Below are positions 34,697 through 43,620 of a stretch of 64,000 nt of DNA, one piece after another. The notes beneath the pieces are model-generated. The model saw only the letters and a list, made by a program, of their open reading frames with translations. It was not told the DNA's origin and ran no database searches. Numbering within the stretch: position 1 is the stretch's first letter; the number at the start of each line of letters is the position of its first letter. The stretch comes from Oscillospiraceae bacterium (GTDB taxonomy: Bacteria > Bacillota > Clostridia > Lachnospirales > Lachnospiraceae), in assembly GCA_021771715.1 (NCBI GenBank), contig JAETOO010000010.1, positions 1-64,000 of the forward strand, read 5' to 3'. Position numbers and translations under genes: made by a program.

Positions 34697-35080
34697 CTAT
34701 TTTTTCAAATTATTTTCCTTGTGAAAAAAAGCTTTTTCCAGCATTTCATATTCCTTTGTCGAGCAAACCTCCCGGCACCTCTTCTTGTACTTGTCAGAAC
34801 GCGTTAACATATCCAAAATTTTATTACACGGAAAGAAAGCGCATTGATTACATTTCTCCACCTGATGCTCCTGTGTGCATGCAACCAAGTGATACGTGCA
34901 CACCTTATGAGAAGAACATCCGGTACACTGCATTTCTTCACAGGAAACAACTCTGTCTCTCCAACCCACTTTATACCACAACCTTGCAACGGCACTTAAT
35001 TCATCGTTGCCGCGCGCTTGATATCTCGGACACTCTATGCAGTTGTCACCGCATAATGTAATCATTTCTTTCCGAGCCAT
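34697..35080 (-). CDS. DUF3795-type cysteine-rich protein
   Basis: A 127-residue protein of the DUF3795 type. Its cysteines fall in CGDNCIECPRY, CTGCSSHKVC, CTQEHQVEKCNQC and PCNKILDM, a zinc- or iron-sulphur-like pattern. The protein is soluble and its function is unknown. The start at 35080 has GAGGGG about nine bases upstream. It is the last chromosomal gene before the prophage edge. Its composition is more AT-rich than the housekeeping genes to the left. Confidence 0.8.
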   Translation of the reverse strand: MARKEMITLCGDNCIECPRYQARGNDELSAVARLWYKVGWRDRVVSCEEMQCTGCSSHKVCTYHLVACTQEHQVEKCNQCAFFPCNKILDMLTRSDKYKKRCREVCSTKEYEMLEKAFFHKENNLKK

Positions 35081-35189
35081 TCTCCGATCCCCTCTGCTTT
35101 ACCGTTTTTATTCTTTCTTCTGTCATAAATCTAATACGCAAAACAGCGCAAAACAGAACCCACTCTGGTCTGATTTTGCGCCGTATAAT

Positions 35190-35214
35190 GCGGATAGTGG
35201 GACTCGGACCCATA
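35190..35214 (-). other. tRNA 3'-end-like remnant, candidate prophage attachment core
   Basis: On the minus strand the bases read GGGTCCGAGTCCCACTATCC, a T-arm with loop TCCGAGT and a GGG/CCC stem, followed by an acceptor-like TATCCGC and an A. No matching 5' tRNA half lies upstream, so this is a fragment, as expected for an attachment site made by integration into a tRNA gene. It sits between the last chromosomal gene and the prophage lysis genes. The 394-base gap 35081-35474 holds this core, the ATGCAAC repeats and a hairpin. Confidence 0.5.
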
Positions 35215-35332
35215 TTTTTCATTTCGCAAAAACCGCCCAAATCAGACTTTCCTTTATTTACGCGGTTTTTTGATGCTTTTGTTATCGGTTTATAGCCAAT
35301 ATTTTGCCTGAAAAATGGCTTTTTAGCGCACT

Positions 35333-35471
35333 ATGCAACACGAAATGCAACACGGGAATGAGGGTTGTGGTATACAGCGGCGGGTGGCTCCGCCGCTGCT
35401 TCTTTTTGAATCAAAAGCGCAACAATCCGTGGCATTATGCAACGAATCGTAGCATTATGCAACGAATCGTA
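35333..35471. repeat. ATGCAAC direct repeats at the prophage edge
   Basis: The heptamer ATGCAAC occurs at about 35333, 35345, 35437 and 35457. The last two lie in a perfect 20-base tandem repeat (35432-35451 and 35452-35471, starting GCATTATGCAACG). Short repeats of this kind next to an attachment core resemble the arm-type binding sites of tyrosine integrases. That role is inferred; the integrase itself is outside the window. Confidence 0.55.
35375..35405 (+). terminator. Stem-loop with T-tract at the prophage edge
   Basis: CAGCGGCGG (35375-35383) pairs with CCGCCGCTG (35390-35398) around a six-base loop, followed by CTTCTTTTT on the plus strand. On the minus strand there is no T-tract, so it works best for transcription entering the prophage from the left. 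It could also act as a stabilising 3' hairpin for the lysis transcript. Confidence 0.6.
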
Positions 35472-35474
35472 GCA

Positions 35475-36857
35475 TTACTGCCGCCGGATGTACTTGCTGT
35501 GCACGAACCCGAAGATCTTGCCCGCGATCCGGACATAATACCATGTGGCCCCGTCCGTCGCCTTGACACTGTCGCAGACATCCACCAGGTTACCCTTATT
35601 GAGTTTCGGCCAGCTCTTGATACAAGGATACTCTGTCCCGGCGTATGTACGGACATTCAGCCCGTTACACGTCGCTGCCCCGACCCACTTTGGCGTCTTC
35701 TTCAGCGACGTCCCTCCCGCGGGCTTTGCTGGCTGCTCCGGTGCCGTTGCAGGCTCTGCCGGCTGTGTCGGCGTTCCCGGATCCTTACCTGCCTTACCTG
35801 CATAGTCTGGCAGACAATAGCCGCGGATATGCCGGCCATTGACCGCAAGAGTGCGATAGGCTACCGCATCATTTTTATTGCCCTCAATGACCTTGATCTC
35901 ACCATTGGAAACGGATACGACGATGCCCACGTGCTCCGGCTCGCCGGTGCAGTCGCCATTGCCCGTGTCGTCCCAATCATACATGATGATGTCGCCCGGC
36001 TCAGGGACATAATTGTCCTGCTCCATCCAGCGACCGATCTTCGCATACAACCTGATCATCTCACCGCAACCGCACTCCGTCGGCATGATACCAGTCAGCC
36101 CCAGCTTGATCGCCACCGCGCTGACAAATGTCGCGCACCAGGCGTCTGTATACCGGACCGCGTATCCGCGTGCAAGCGGCTTGTGCTTGTTGTACAGGTC
36201 AATGATCTTCCTATGGCTCCCGTCCGACTCCCTGTAGCCGAGCCAGGCTTTTGCAGTGTCCACTACCTTCTGTCTCAGTTCTGCTTCCGTCATATCCTCA
36301 TAGTCCTCCTGTGTGAAATACTCATAATACTGCTGTCCGTAATCAGCACGGGTACCCCGCATGGACTGCCAATCATTCGGACACTCGAAATGCTGCAGCA
36401 CATAATCGGATGCTTCCCGCACTGTCTTCGCAGACTGCAGCACCCGCAGTACTTTCGGGTAGCCGCTCCTGAGCTCCTGTAGCGTGTAGTCCAGTGCCAG
36501 CTCCTCGTCCCCGATTGATACGCCTCGCTGCCGCGCCAGATCATACAGCCCGGCCTTACGGATCGGGGTTGTCCACTGGCACAGCCCATAGCCATATTTC
36601 AGGCCGCGCGGCCGGAGGAATTTTTCGCGACTGATCTTTCCTGCATCCACTGCATCCGTGTAGGACTCGTCGGTGTAAGTCTTGCCGTCCTGTTTCAGCC
36701 GGCTGATCAGCAGGAACTCCACACGGTTTGTGATAAACCCGGCAGACTCCGCGTACTGGTTCCCCATCAGGCCGCAGGCACCGGCCGGCGTCAGACCTGC
36801 ATTGATGTAGTGTTTGTACGCCCTTCGGGCGAAATCATTGATTGTAATCTTCGACAT
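35475..36857 (-). CDS. Phage endolysin with lysozyme-like, CHAP and SH3-type domains
   Basis: A 460-residue cell-wall hydrolase. Residues 1-165 match the phage tail-lysozyme type (MSKITINDFARRAYKHYINA, GLCQWTTP). Residues 200-345 are a CHAP amidase/peptidase domain with the catalytic cysteine in DAWCATFVSA and histidine in PEHVGIVV. A Pro/Ala/Thr linker follows, then a bacterial SH3 domain (LNVRTYAGTEYP...WYYVRIAGKIFGF) for wall binding. With the holin it lyses the host at the end of infection. The start at 36857 overlaps the upstream small gene by 23 bases and has GAGAGG before it. It is the last gene of the late operon. Confidence 0.9.
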   Translation of the reverse strand: MSKITINDFARRAYKHYINAGLTPAGACGLMGNQYAESAGFITNRVEFLLISRLKQDGKTYTDESYTDAVDAGKISREKFLRPRGLKYGYGLCQWTTPIRKAGLYDLARQRGVSIGDEELALDYTLQELRSGYPKVLRVLQSAKTVREASDYVLQHFECPNDWQSMRGTRADYGQQYYEYFTQEDYEDMTEAELRQKVVDTAKAWLGYRESDGSHRKIIDLYNKHKPLARGYAVRYTDAWCATFVSAVAIKLGLTGIMPTECGCGEMIRLYAKIGRWMEQDNYVPEPGDIIMYDWDDTGNGDCTGEPEHVGIVVSVSNGEIKVIEGNKNDAVAYRTLAVNGRHIRGYCLPDYAGKAGKDPGTPTQPAEPATAPEQPAKPAGGTSLKKTPKWVGAATCNGLNVRTYAGTEYPCIKSWPKLNKGNLVDVCDSVKATDGATWYYVRIAGKIFGFVHSKYIRRQ

Positions 36858-36987
36858 TCTCTACCTCTCCTTCCGTATATTCCGCCTCGGCAGCGATTTC
36901 CATGTCCTGCGCCAGCTGTGCAGACTGCATACTGGTCGGCTGCGTTGCCGCCATAGCTGCGATCAGTAACCCAATCAGAAATTCCAT
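36835..36987 (-). CDS. Small phage protein between holin and endolysin
   Basis: A 50-residue protein: a short hydrophobic N-terminus (MEFLIGLLIAAMAA) followed by a polar, acidic tail ending EYTEGEVENVEDYNQ. It might be a second holin-like or spanin-like lysis factor, or a secreted peptide, but nothing decides between these. The ATG at 36987 lies after GGAAGGGAACAAGGG; an in-frame GTG at 37017 would start inside the 14-bp palindrome and is less likely. It overlaps the endolysin start by 23 bases, so the two are coupled. Confidence 0.5.
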   Translation of the reverse strand: MEFLIGLLIAAMAATQPTSMQSAQLAQDMEIAAEAEYTEGEVENVEDYNQ

Positions 36988-37003
36988 ACCCTTGTTCCCT
37001 TCC

Positions 37004-37017
37004 GTGCGACGTCGCAC
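37004..37017. repeat. Copy 1 of the GTGCGACGTCGCAC palindrome
   Basis: A perfect 14-bp palindrome. In the direction of transcription it lies directly after the terminator following the holin gene and before the ribosome site of the next small gene. The same palindrome occurs at 53242-53255 and 61281-61294, always inside the prophage. Confidence 0.95.
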
Positions 37018-37044
37018 AAAAGGAGGACGGTTGCCCGTCCTCCT
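37018..37044 (-). terminator. Terminator-like hairpin after the holin gene
   Basis: AGGAGGACGG pairs with CCGTCCTCCT (37021-37030 with 37035-37044) around a four-base loop, a ten-pair stem, followed on the minus strand by TTTTG. Its 5' side overlaps the holin stop codon. The T-run is short, so it may be a partial terminator or an mRNA-stabilising element within the lysis operon. Confidence 0.65.
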
Positions 37045-37534
37045 ACATTGTCTTATTTTTCTTGATGTTTCCCATCTGCTGATCTGTCATGCCTTCTACC
37101 TGCTGGGTGATCTCATCATCGTCCGGCAGCTCATCCGTGTAATTGCTCAGGAATTTTTTGACAGCACACCACACCTTTTTAACCGGCAGCCCACAAAGAT
37201 ACATATTTTTCAAGATGCTGACTACCTCGTAGCAAATATATAACAAGCCAAAAAACTCTGCGGTGCCGATCGTATCCACCCCTATGTTCTGCCGTACAGT
37301 ATCCGGCAAAAAACCGATCAGATTCACCTTAACCAGGCAGTCTACAATGACCAACCCGCACAGAGATACGATCATAGAAATCTTCCTGATCGCTCCGTCG
37401 ATCCCGAAACAGGAGTTGAATTTCTTTTCTCTGACCGCCCTGATCACACCGAAAACAGTGTCGAAGATCACTGCGGCTACAACGAGCTGGATGATACGGT
37501 TGTGCATAAACAAATCCAAAATTTTTTCAATCAT
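37043..37534 (-). CDS. Phage holin (phage_holin_4/TcdE type)
   Basis: A 163-residue membrane protein with three to four hydrophobic segments. It has the family pattern IFDTVFGVIRAVREKKFNS, then GIDGAIRKISMIV, as in holins of Clostridia phages and TcdE. It should form pores that release the endolysin. The C-terminal 40 residues (LPDDDEITQQVEGM...) are charged and cytosolic. It is the first gene of the lysis module, separated from the tail genes by a terminator at 37585-37604. Start at 37534; a GAGAGGA site lies upstream. Confidence 0.85.
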   Translation of the reverse strand: MIEKILDLFMHNRIIQLVVAAVIFDTVFGVIRAVREKKFNSCFGIDGAIRKISMIVSLCGLVIVDCLVKVNLIGFLPDTVRQNIGVDTIGTAEFFGLLYICYEVVSILKNMYLCGLPVKKVWCAVKKFLSNYTDELPDDDEITQQVEGMTDQQMGNIKKNKTM

Positions 37535-37584
37535 GGTTCTTATCCTCTCTTTCTTTTAATTGTGCCGGTATAAATTTGCATTAA

Positions 37585-37604
37585 AATAGACCGCCTACGC
37601 GGTC
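37585..37604 (-). terminator. Terminator between the tail region and the holin
   Basis: On the minus strand GACCGC and GCGGTC (37599-37604 with 37589-37594) form a six-pair stem with a four-base loop, followed by TATTTTAA. It ends the tail transcript after the 37632-37904 gene and sets the lysis genes apart. Confidence 0.65.
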
Positions 37605-37621
37605 GGTGCTCTGATCTGCAT
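37595..37621 (-). CDS. Eight-codon minigene with a strong ribosome site
   Basis: The sequence AAGGAGG, five bases, then ATG opens a reading frame of eight codons (M-Q-I-R-A-P-T-A) that ends in TAG inside the terminator hairpin at 37585-37604. The perfect ribosome site and its location immediately after the previous stop suggest the 5' remnant of a lost gene or a translated leader, rather than chance. It does not resemble XkdX-type proteins that often follow tail fibre genes. Confidence 0.3.
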   Translation of the reverse strand: MQIRAPTA

Positions 37622-37631
37622 ATGTACCTCC

Positions 37632-37904
37632 TTACTCTGCCTTAGCCACCTCGGCGATTAGCGCATCCTGAATCGCATATGCGGCATCCTCAAACTCAGC
37701 CGAATCCTGCCGGCACTGTGTCCGGTGTGCTTTGTACGCAGCCTTGTCCTGCTGCCAGCTCGAGATGGTCATATCATCCGGATTGTCGCTGTTGATGGTC
37801 GCCTGATAGTTCTCGGCAATCACCTCATTGGTGGTGTCACCGTTTGCTACAGTGACGATGGATGACGCGGTAAGTGTGATGTTCTTTTTCATGTTCTTCA
37901 GCAT
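37632..37904 (-). CDS. Small prophage tail-region protein of unknown function
   Basis: A 90-residue protein, soluble, with a positively charged start (MLKNMKKNITLTASSIVTV) followed by acidic and helical segments (AAYAIQDALIAEVAKAE). Many siphoviruses carry such a gene between the tail fibre and the holin, but I do not recognise a family. The ATG at 37904 is chosen for AAGGAGG ten bases upstream. It follows the tail fibre stop by 16 bases, so it is part of the same transcript. Confidence 0.65.
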   Translation of the reverse strand: MLKNMKKNITLTASSIVTVANGDTTNEVIAENYQATINSDNPDDMTISSWQQDKAAYKAHRTQCRQDSAEFEDAAYAIQDALIAEVAKAE

Positions 37905-37920
37905 AAGTTTGTCCTCCTTT

Positions 37921-40900
37921 TTATGCCGCTTCGACAATTAATCGAAGCCTGTTTATTTCAGCCTGCAGCTCCGCAACCGTATTTTGCAGAGTATTAAGCA
38001 GGTACTGCTCAGATTCTTGCCGGTATTCTATCCGGCTAATGTCTCTTGAGTGCTTTTGGATCATGTGGGTGTTCAGTGCTGTCAGGTTTTGGTAGTTCAT
38101 TTTGAGCAACGTGCCCGGCTGAACGTATTTCAGTTCTTCCGCGGTCAGATCGCCGTCTTCTACCACCACCAGCTCCTGATCGTGCCAGTTAATGCCGTTT
38201 CGCTCAAACGCCTGTATGACATCTTGCGCATAAAACCCCCATTGGATTTTTGGGCTCCTGTTCGGAGCGTCGTATAGACCTTCGTGATACTTGAACGGTA
38301 CAGGTCGCAGTGCTTCGAAAAACGACTCATAACTTGCCATATCGCCGGCTGTTTCTTTTAGCCGCTTATCCGAAGATGAGGTGGTAGAGAAATATGTTGA
38401 TGTTGACCCGTTTTTCCACACTCGGTTGCTGGTGTAGATGGATGCCTGCGAAGACGTGTTTCCGATACCGGTAAGATTCGAATAATTCGACGCATTAAAC
38501 GTACGAAGTATATAGCCGGTTGAAGATTGAACGCCTACGTCTGTAGGGAAGTAAATACCTGTTCGGTTCGTAATCAGTCCGTTGCTATTGTTGATGACAA
38601 ATGGAAATGTGTCTCGCCAACCACCATATGGATCACCATTGGCCGTAAGGAGAAAATATGTATTCGCTCCGTCGTTGCGGATCATAAAACCATATCCGCC
38701 GTTCACTGCCCGGAATTGGGATAGTCCGCCCAACAGCGAGACGATTTCCCCGTTATAGTTAATGTATGCCTTGGTCGCCGATGTCGGACAGTGATAAAAA
38801 CCAAACTTGTTCATGTCGGCGGTACCTGCTCCAGGACCTACTACCCAGGCATTGTTATAATCGCCATTATAGTAATAGCGAATAGAACTCTCGCCCGAAG
38901 TTTTACCATTAATAGCTACCGGTGTTTGGTTCACTCCTTCAAAACTAAGCTGGCCAAGCTGGTGTTCAATAATTCTCGTTGTGTAGTCAGCTTCATGATT
39001 TCCAAAATGGAAATCAATAAACGGATACGCGGAGCTTAGTTCGATAGCTGATACATTTATCGGGTCAGATAACTCAATATTTTTTGCTTTTATTACACCG
39101 GTCCGCCCATTGGCGCTTATCGTATTAACAACCTCGCCACTCTGGAATTTGATAAATCCAAGTGTTAGATCAGTATACATACCTGGATCAGTATCACTCA
39201 TTCCAACATCTTGAACGCGTAAAGCTGTGAACGCATTACCTGTTACTTTATCATTAAAAATCACCCCGGTTCCTCTGTAGTTTACTTCGCATCTTGTATA
39301 CTCGCTTCCGCCGATACTTACATATCCTCCATTCAGGGACGATCCATTGTAAATCGCAATGTTTCCGCCATATAAGACGGTATCCTGTACAGTAAAATTT
39401 GCGATCTTCCCCTTCACACCTTCCAGTGTCACGCCTCGTATCGTCCCGTTCGCCGTGATATCCTGCGCGAAAATCTTGTTGATATCCATCTTTCCGCCGG
39501 AGATGATCGTCGATGCGCCAGTGGAGTCTTTAATGGTCAGCTTTTCTGTGATCAGTTGGGCTGTCCGGTCAGTCAGGGTGAAGTCTGTAGCGCTAGTGCC
39601 GGATTTGACGATCCAGTTAAACTTTTCTGCTGTCTGCGTGGCAATAGTTTGAACGGGAGATATTGCACTATGGGCTGCTCCGGATGTTATTAGAGCATCA
39701 CTACCTGCTGTTCCCCCAGACGTACTATCGACTGTATACAGCCCAGCAAGCTGAGTTGCAGCTATCGACCCGTTCGGAAGTTCAGCATTCATGCATATCC
39801 ATGTAACCGACGGTACCGTACCTTTTGTGAATCCAACCACGGTAATGTTATCCCATGATTCGGATTTTTTCACGTAAACGTCCCATGTGCTGGTCGCAGA
39901 TTTTACAATCCTCCATTGTGGCGTACCAGTTTTTCGTATGCTGTATAACGCCGGATCGGTACTGGTAGATGATGCAAACTTTATTTCGCATAACGAATAG
40001 CCATATCCGCGTTGATTAATTTCGATAACAGTTGGAGTATTGATATACGATCGACTAATTTTAATCTGGCAAAGTAAACAATACGCCTTTGAGTCTCCAT
40101 TTCCACTAAAGGCTGCATAAACTTCTTTTTTTGCGCTGTCAGCTGTGGCCTTTATGCCATCTGCATACGTCTGCGTCGCATACGTCTTCGACACTGTGCT
40201 GGTAATGCTGTCTTTTGCCAGGTTGATAGCTGACTGCATCTGGGTAGTGGTGCTGTAGTTGGCAAATTTGTTGTCTACCGCTGTGATGGAGGCGTCGATA
40301 TCCTCCGGTGCAGGCGTCCAGTCAGTGGCTTTGGTTCCGATCTCAAACTTAACGTTTCTTATTTTACAACCTTTTTGATCGGGGCAATAAATTTCTATTT
40401 TGTTAGATTGGGCTTCCGATTTTCCAGAACCCAGATCCATTACTTGAATAACAACCTCTTGATGCATCCAAGTGCTACCCACTGGTGACTTTATTCCTGA
40501 TACACTTATCAAATATCTCGGCCCACCATTGGAGTTATAGATTCTCAATGGAGTGCTTCCGTTTGGGCTGACGATATCAAAAGACAAAATACATTTTTTA
40601 CCTACGAAGTTGCTTATGGGTATTGTTAAGTTGTAAAACTGAGTGAAACTACCTACGTTTTGATATGTATTTAACACAAACTCGTTTGCGCTATTAAACG
40701 ACACCTTTGTTTTGCTACTAAAATAATTCCTTCCACCTATATGCAAATTCTCTACCGCTGAATCAATATCCGTCTGCTCCACTTTCAGTGCGATCTGCCC
40801 CTGCATAGCGGTGATGCTTGACTCTGCGGTGCTCAGCCGGCTCTTTGCAGATGTCAGCTCACCGTTTACGGTTGTCTTGTAGCTGTTAAAGTCTTGCGTG

Positions 40901-43098
40901 GATACTTTGAGCCTGATATCGTTCTCACTGGCTGTGATACGGGTCGCGTGATCGGTAAGAGTCTCACCATGCTCCGTGATCAGCTGGGTCTGCTCGGACA
41001 GTGCCACGTTCAGCGTCTTGCTCCCCACCTGCACGACGGTACCGGATATCGTCACGCCCTGTTGAGTAAGCGCCGTATCAAAACTCTGGAAGTCAATTTT
41101 CAGCGCCTGAATCGCCGCGTCGTCGGCCACCATCCTATCCCGGATGATCTTACGCTGGATGGTGTTTTCCGTTGCTCCCAGGGCGTCCCAGATCAGCTGT
41201 CCGGACGCGTCCCAGACAGACATGCTGTAGTCCCCGCCGGCATCCTTACCGATCTGCACCCGGACTCGGGTTGTGTCCTTGATCTGGATCGTGTTGTCCT
41301 GGATCTGCAGTCGGCCATCGGTCCCGGCGACAGTGACAATGGCTGTGTCGATCGTGCCGGCGCCGAGCTTATTTGCAGATACTTTTGATATCTGAGCATC
41401 TCCGATCGCTCCCTCGAGCATCCAGCCTTTAGCCGTGATCATTTCCTGAGACATAGACGTCTGAAAGCTTGAGAACTGGCCGGAGAGATTGTCTATCTGG
41501 GCATTCGTAGCATTCAGTTCAGTTATATCCGCCTTCTTGGCAATCAGATTGTCCAGCTCCAGCGTCGTCGTTTTCAAGTGTTCGATGTCTGCTCTGTCAG
41601 CCGTTAATTTTTCGACCGTTTGCTCTTTGAAGCTCGCGTATTCACCAGTGAGAGTGTCAATCTGTCCGTTGGTCGCCGTGAAATCCTGCGCAATTACCTT
41701 TTTGTAATCTGCAAAATCACCTGTCAGCGTATCTATTCTGCCATTTACGGTCGTAACACTTTGAGACGTAACCGTTTCGAAATTCGCCTGTTTCGCCTGC
41801 AGCGTAGCAAACTCACCAGTTTTAAACGATGCAAAATCACCTGATAGATTTGTGATTTGGCCATTCACAGCTGCAAACTCATTCGATACCAAGGTTTTAT
41901 ACGAACCATAGTCGGATTTGAGATTCTTGAATTCTCCGTCGATCGAATACACATAGTCAAAACTGGCTTTGCTGCCGATCAACTCCTTGACCAAAAACAA
42001 TTCCATGTAGGTGCGGTCAAGGCGTTGAAGGGTCGGACCTTTCGTCGTATTCCCCGCCTGCGTCCCGCCGTAGGACTGAATCTTTGTCGAAAGTCCGCCG
42101 TCAAATTCCTGTACGATACTCATTACTGGAATTTTTACAATGTTGCCATACTTATCATTGACCGTTATGAAATCGCCTACATCCACACAGACGTCCCCAT
42201 AAAAGGACAGTCCTGCCGGAAGGAACCTCAGATCCTTGATCTGCGCGTAAATCGCATTGAGCTGTTCCTGCGTCATTACAGGGTTTTCGAGCTCTATCGT
42301 CTTTTCGCCGGTTCCTGCGGTAAATGTAGTATTCCATGCCCTGCAGCTGATCGTCTGAGCAAAAAATACCAATTCGCTGGTCACGAGATCGTCATAGTAT
42401 CGGTCCGGACCAATCACATAATCCGTCTGCTTGTACCAGCGAAAAACGACTGTGCCGGTTCGGTCTGCCATCGCAAACTTACAGTACAGCATTGCGACAT
42501 ACCCAAGAGCATCCCGGTAGGAATATCCATTGAAGGGTTCCTCAAACGTCGTGTTCGTGACTGCATTTCCGCTGCTGTCAAAGCCAGCCTCTGAAATAAC
42601 CATTCGCTTCGGAATTAAGACTCCGTCAGCCAAATTGCTGGTATCAATCGGTACGCCCGTCATAGAGGAAATCTCCCTAAGCACAGTTTTGCCGTCCGCC
42701 GGATAACTCAGCTTTGAAAAATACGCCCCCGACATCTTCGACTGAATCCTGTCATACGCCGTAAACTTGATAAGGCCATCATCGTTTTGTGGCTTTTGAA
42801 TCGTATAAAGGCCAAGCGGCACCCACTCTACAGCACTCTCCAGCTGCAACCCGATACTGATCTCAACCTCTGTGTTTTCCAATTCAAAGTCCGGCTTCCA
42901 CATCTCGATCTCTGTGTATGCGGATACAGCGCCGCCGATCGTGATAGAGTCACTGCTGCAGGACCGCATCGTAGATCTTATTGACTTAAACCCGTCCGTT
43001 ATCTCTTTCTCTCCGGCCTTTATCCTTGCCAGCAGTTTTCTTCTGTTGCCACGTATGGCCTCATTTAGCTGTTCTGATGCGTTATACATGGCATTCAC
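37921..43098 (-). CDS. Tail fibre/spike with N-terminal tail-endopeptidase region and C-terminal S74 chaperone
   Basis: A 1725-residue structural protein. Residues 1-330 look like the prophage tail protein that joins fibre to tail tip (INEMYNAS-like start, then RTYMELFLVKELIGS). From 330 to 860 there is a run of heptad-like repeats (FASFKTGEFATLQAK, FADYKKVIAQDFTAT) typical of a trimeric fibre shaft. The C-terminus is an S74 intramolecular chaperone: the catalytic Ser-Lys dyad is at about Ser1576 and Lys1581 (SSDKRLKE), followed by FGFYAQDVIQAF-like and SEQYLLNTLQ coiled-coil segments. The chaperone normally folds the trimer and then cuts itself off. The intervening beta-rich part likely binds the host surface. 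Confidence 0.88.
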   Translation of the reverse strand: MNAMYNASEQLNEAIRGNRRKLLARIKAGEKEITDGFKSIRSTMRSCSSDSITIGGAVSAYTEIEMWKPDFELENTEVEISIGLQLESAVEWVPLGLYTIQKPQNDDGLIKFTAYDRIQSKMSGAYFSKLSYPADGKTVLREISSMTGVPIDTSNLADGVLIPKRMVISEAGFDSSGNAVTNTTFEEPFNGYSYRDALGYVAMLYCKFAMADRTGTVVFRWYKQTDYVIGPDRYYDDLVTSELVFFAQTISCRAWNTTFTAGTGEKTIELENPVMTQEQLNAIYAQIKDLRFLPAGLSFYGDVCVDVGDFITVNDKYGNIVKIPVMSIVQEFDGGLSTKIQSYGGTQAGNTTKGPTLQRLDRTYMELFLVKELIGSKASFDYVYSIDGEFKNLKSDYGSYKTLVSNEFAAVNGQITNLSGDFASFKTGEFATLQAKQANFETVTSQSVTTVNGRIDTLTGDFADYKKVIAQDFTATNGQIDTLTGEYASFKEQTVEKLTADRADIEHLKTTTLELDNLIAKKADITELNATNAQIDNLSGQFSSFQTSMSQEMITAKGWMLEGAIGDAQISKVSANKLGAGTIDTAIVTVAGTDGRLQIQDNTIQIKDTTRVRVQIGKDAGGDYSMSVWDASGQLIWDALGATENTIQRKIIRDRMVADDAAIQALKIDFQSFDTALTQQGVTISGTVVQVGSKTLNVALSEQTQLITEHGETLTDHATRITASENDIRLKVSTQDFNSYKTTVNGELTSAKSRLSTAESSITAMQGQIALKVEQTDIDSAVENLHIGGRNYFSSKTKVSFNSANEFVLNTYQNVGSFTQFYNLTIPISNFVGKKCILSFDIVSPNGSTPLRIYNSNGGPRYLISVSGIKSPVGSTWMHQEVVIQVMDLGSGKSEAQSNKIEIYCPDQKGCKIRNVKFEIGTKATDWTPAPEDIDASITAVDNKFANYSTTTQMQSAINLAKDSITSTVSKTYATQTYADGIKATADSAKKEVYAAFSGNGDSKAYCLLCQIKISRSYINTPTVIEINQRGYGYSLCEIKFASSTSTDPALYSIRKTGTPQWRIVKSATSTWDVYVKKSESWDNITVVGFTKGTVPSVTWICMNAELPNGSIAATQLAGLYTVDSTSGGTAGSDALITSGAAHSAISPVQTIATQTAEKFNWIVKSGTSATDFTLTDRTAQLITEKLTIKDSTGASTIISGGKMDINKIFAQDITANGTIRGVTLEGVKGKIANFTVQDTVLYGGNIAIYNGSSLNGGYVSIGGSEYTRCEVNYRGTGVIFNDKVTGNAFTALRVQDVGMSDTDPGMYTDLTLGFIKFQSGEVVNTISANGRTGVIKAKNIELSDPINVSAIELSSAYPFIDFHFGNHEADYTTRIIEHQLGQLSFEGVNQTPVAINGKTSGESSIRYYYNGDYNNAWVVGPGAGTADMNKFGFYHCPTSATKAYINYNGEIVSLLGGLSQFRAVNGGYGFMIRNDGANTYFLLTANGDPYGGWRDTFPFVINNSNGLITNRTGIYFPTDVGVQSSTGYILRTFNASNYSNLTGIGNTSSQASIYTSNRVWKNGSTSTYFSTTSSSDKRLKETAGDMASYESFFEALRPVPFKYHEGLYDAPNRSPKIQWGFYAQDVIQAFERNGINWHDQELVVVEDGDLTAEELKYVQPGTLLKMNYQNLTALNTHMIQKHSRDISRIEYRQESEQYLLNTLQNTVAELQAEINRLRLIVEAA

Positions 43099-43103
43099 TC
43101 CTT

Positions 43104-43565
43104 CTATTCTTCAAGCATGAAAAGAAACGGTCTCAACTCTGAACTGTCAAGATTCAGTCCGTCAAACTCGCTGATATTGACCGTGTGTATCCCCTCAACT
43201 TCAATCTCAAGTTCCTGAAGCTCGTTCAGCTTGCGCAAGTATTCTTCCCTGTTCATTCCTTCACGCATGATGATCGAGACTCCTCTTTCCGCGCGGCCCT
43301 CTTTTTGAGCCAGCTCCTGCTCTGCCTTGATGGCATCCTGCTCTGCTTCGGTATCTCGGTATTCCTTCACCAAAGCTTCCAGCGTTTTGTTGTAAGGTTC
43401 AAGCTGCCGGCGCAACTCGTACTTATTTTTCTCGATCGCATAGCCGATTTTGACCCGGCCTCTGAGCAAGTTCTCACCATGCTGTGCACGAAATTCCCTT
43501 TCTCTTACCTGAAATGCATCAAGCCTGTTAAGGTGCTCAACTATCTCTCCATTTTTCATTTTCAT
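43104..43565 (-). CDS. Phage tail-region protein (DUF1617-like)
   Basis: A 153-residue, mostly helical, charged protein. Its start (MKMKNGEIVEHLNRLDAFQVR) and its long central helix recall DUF1617 proteins, which lie between tape measure and fibre genes in Gram-positive siphoviruses. Its function in the virion is not established. It is separated by five bases from the fibre gene and by 55 bases (holding a hairpin) from the previous gene. Confidence 0.6.
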   Translation of the reverse strand: MKMKNGEIVEHLNRLDAFQVREREFRAQHGENLLRGRVKIGYAIEKNKYELRRQLEPYNKTLEALVKEYRDTEAEQDAIKAEQELAQKEGRAERGVSIIMREGMNREEYLRKLNELQELEIEVEGIHTVNISEFDGLNLDSSELRPFLFMLEE

Positions 43566-43593
43566 AGTAACTGTTCATCCTTTCTGACATGTA

Positions 43594-43619
43594 GAGCGGC
43601 AGGCCTGCGCCTGCCGCTC
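43594..43619 (-). terminator. Strong intercistronic hairpin in the tail operon
   Basis: GAGCGGCAGG (43594-43603) and CCTGCCGCTC (43610-43619) form a perfect ten-pair stem with a six-base loop, immediately after the stop at 43621. There is no T-tract on either side, so it is more likely an mRNA processing or stability element than a true terminator. Confidence 0.5.
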
Positions 43620-43620
43620 C

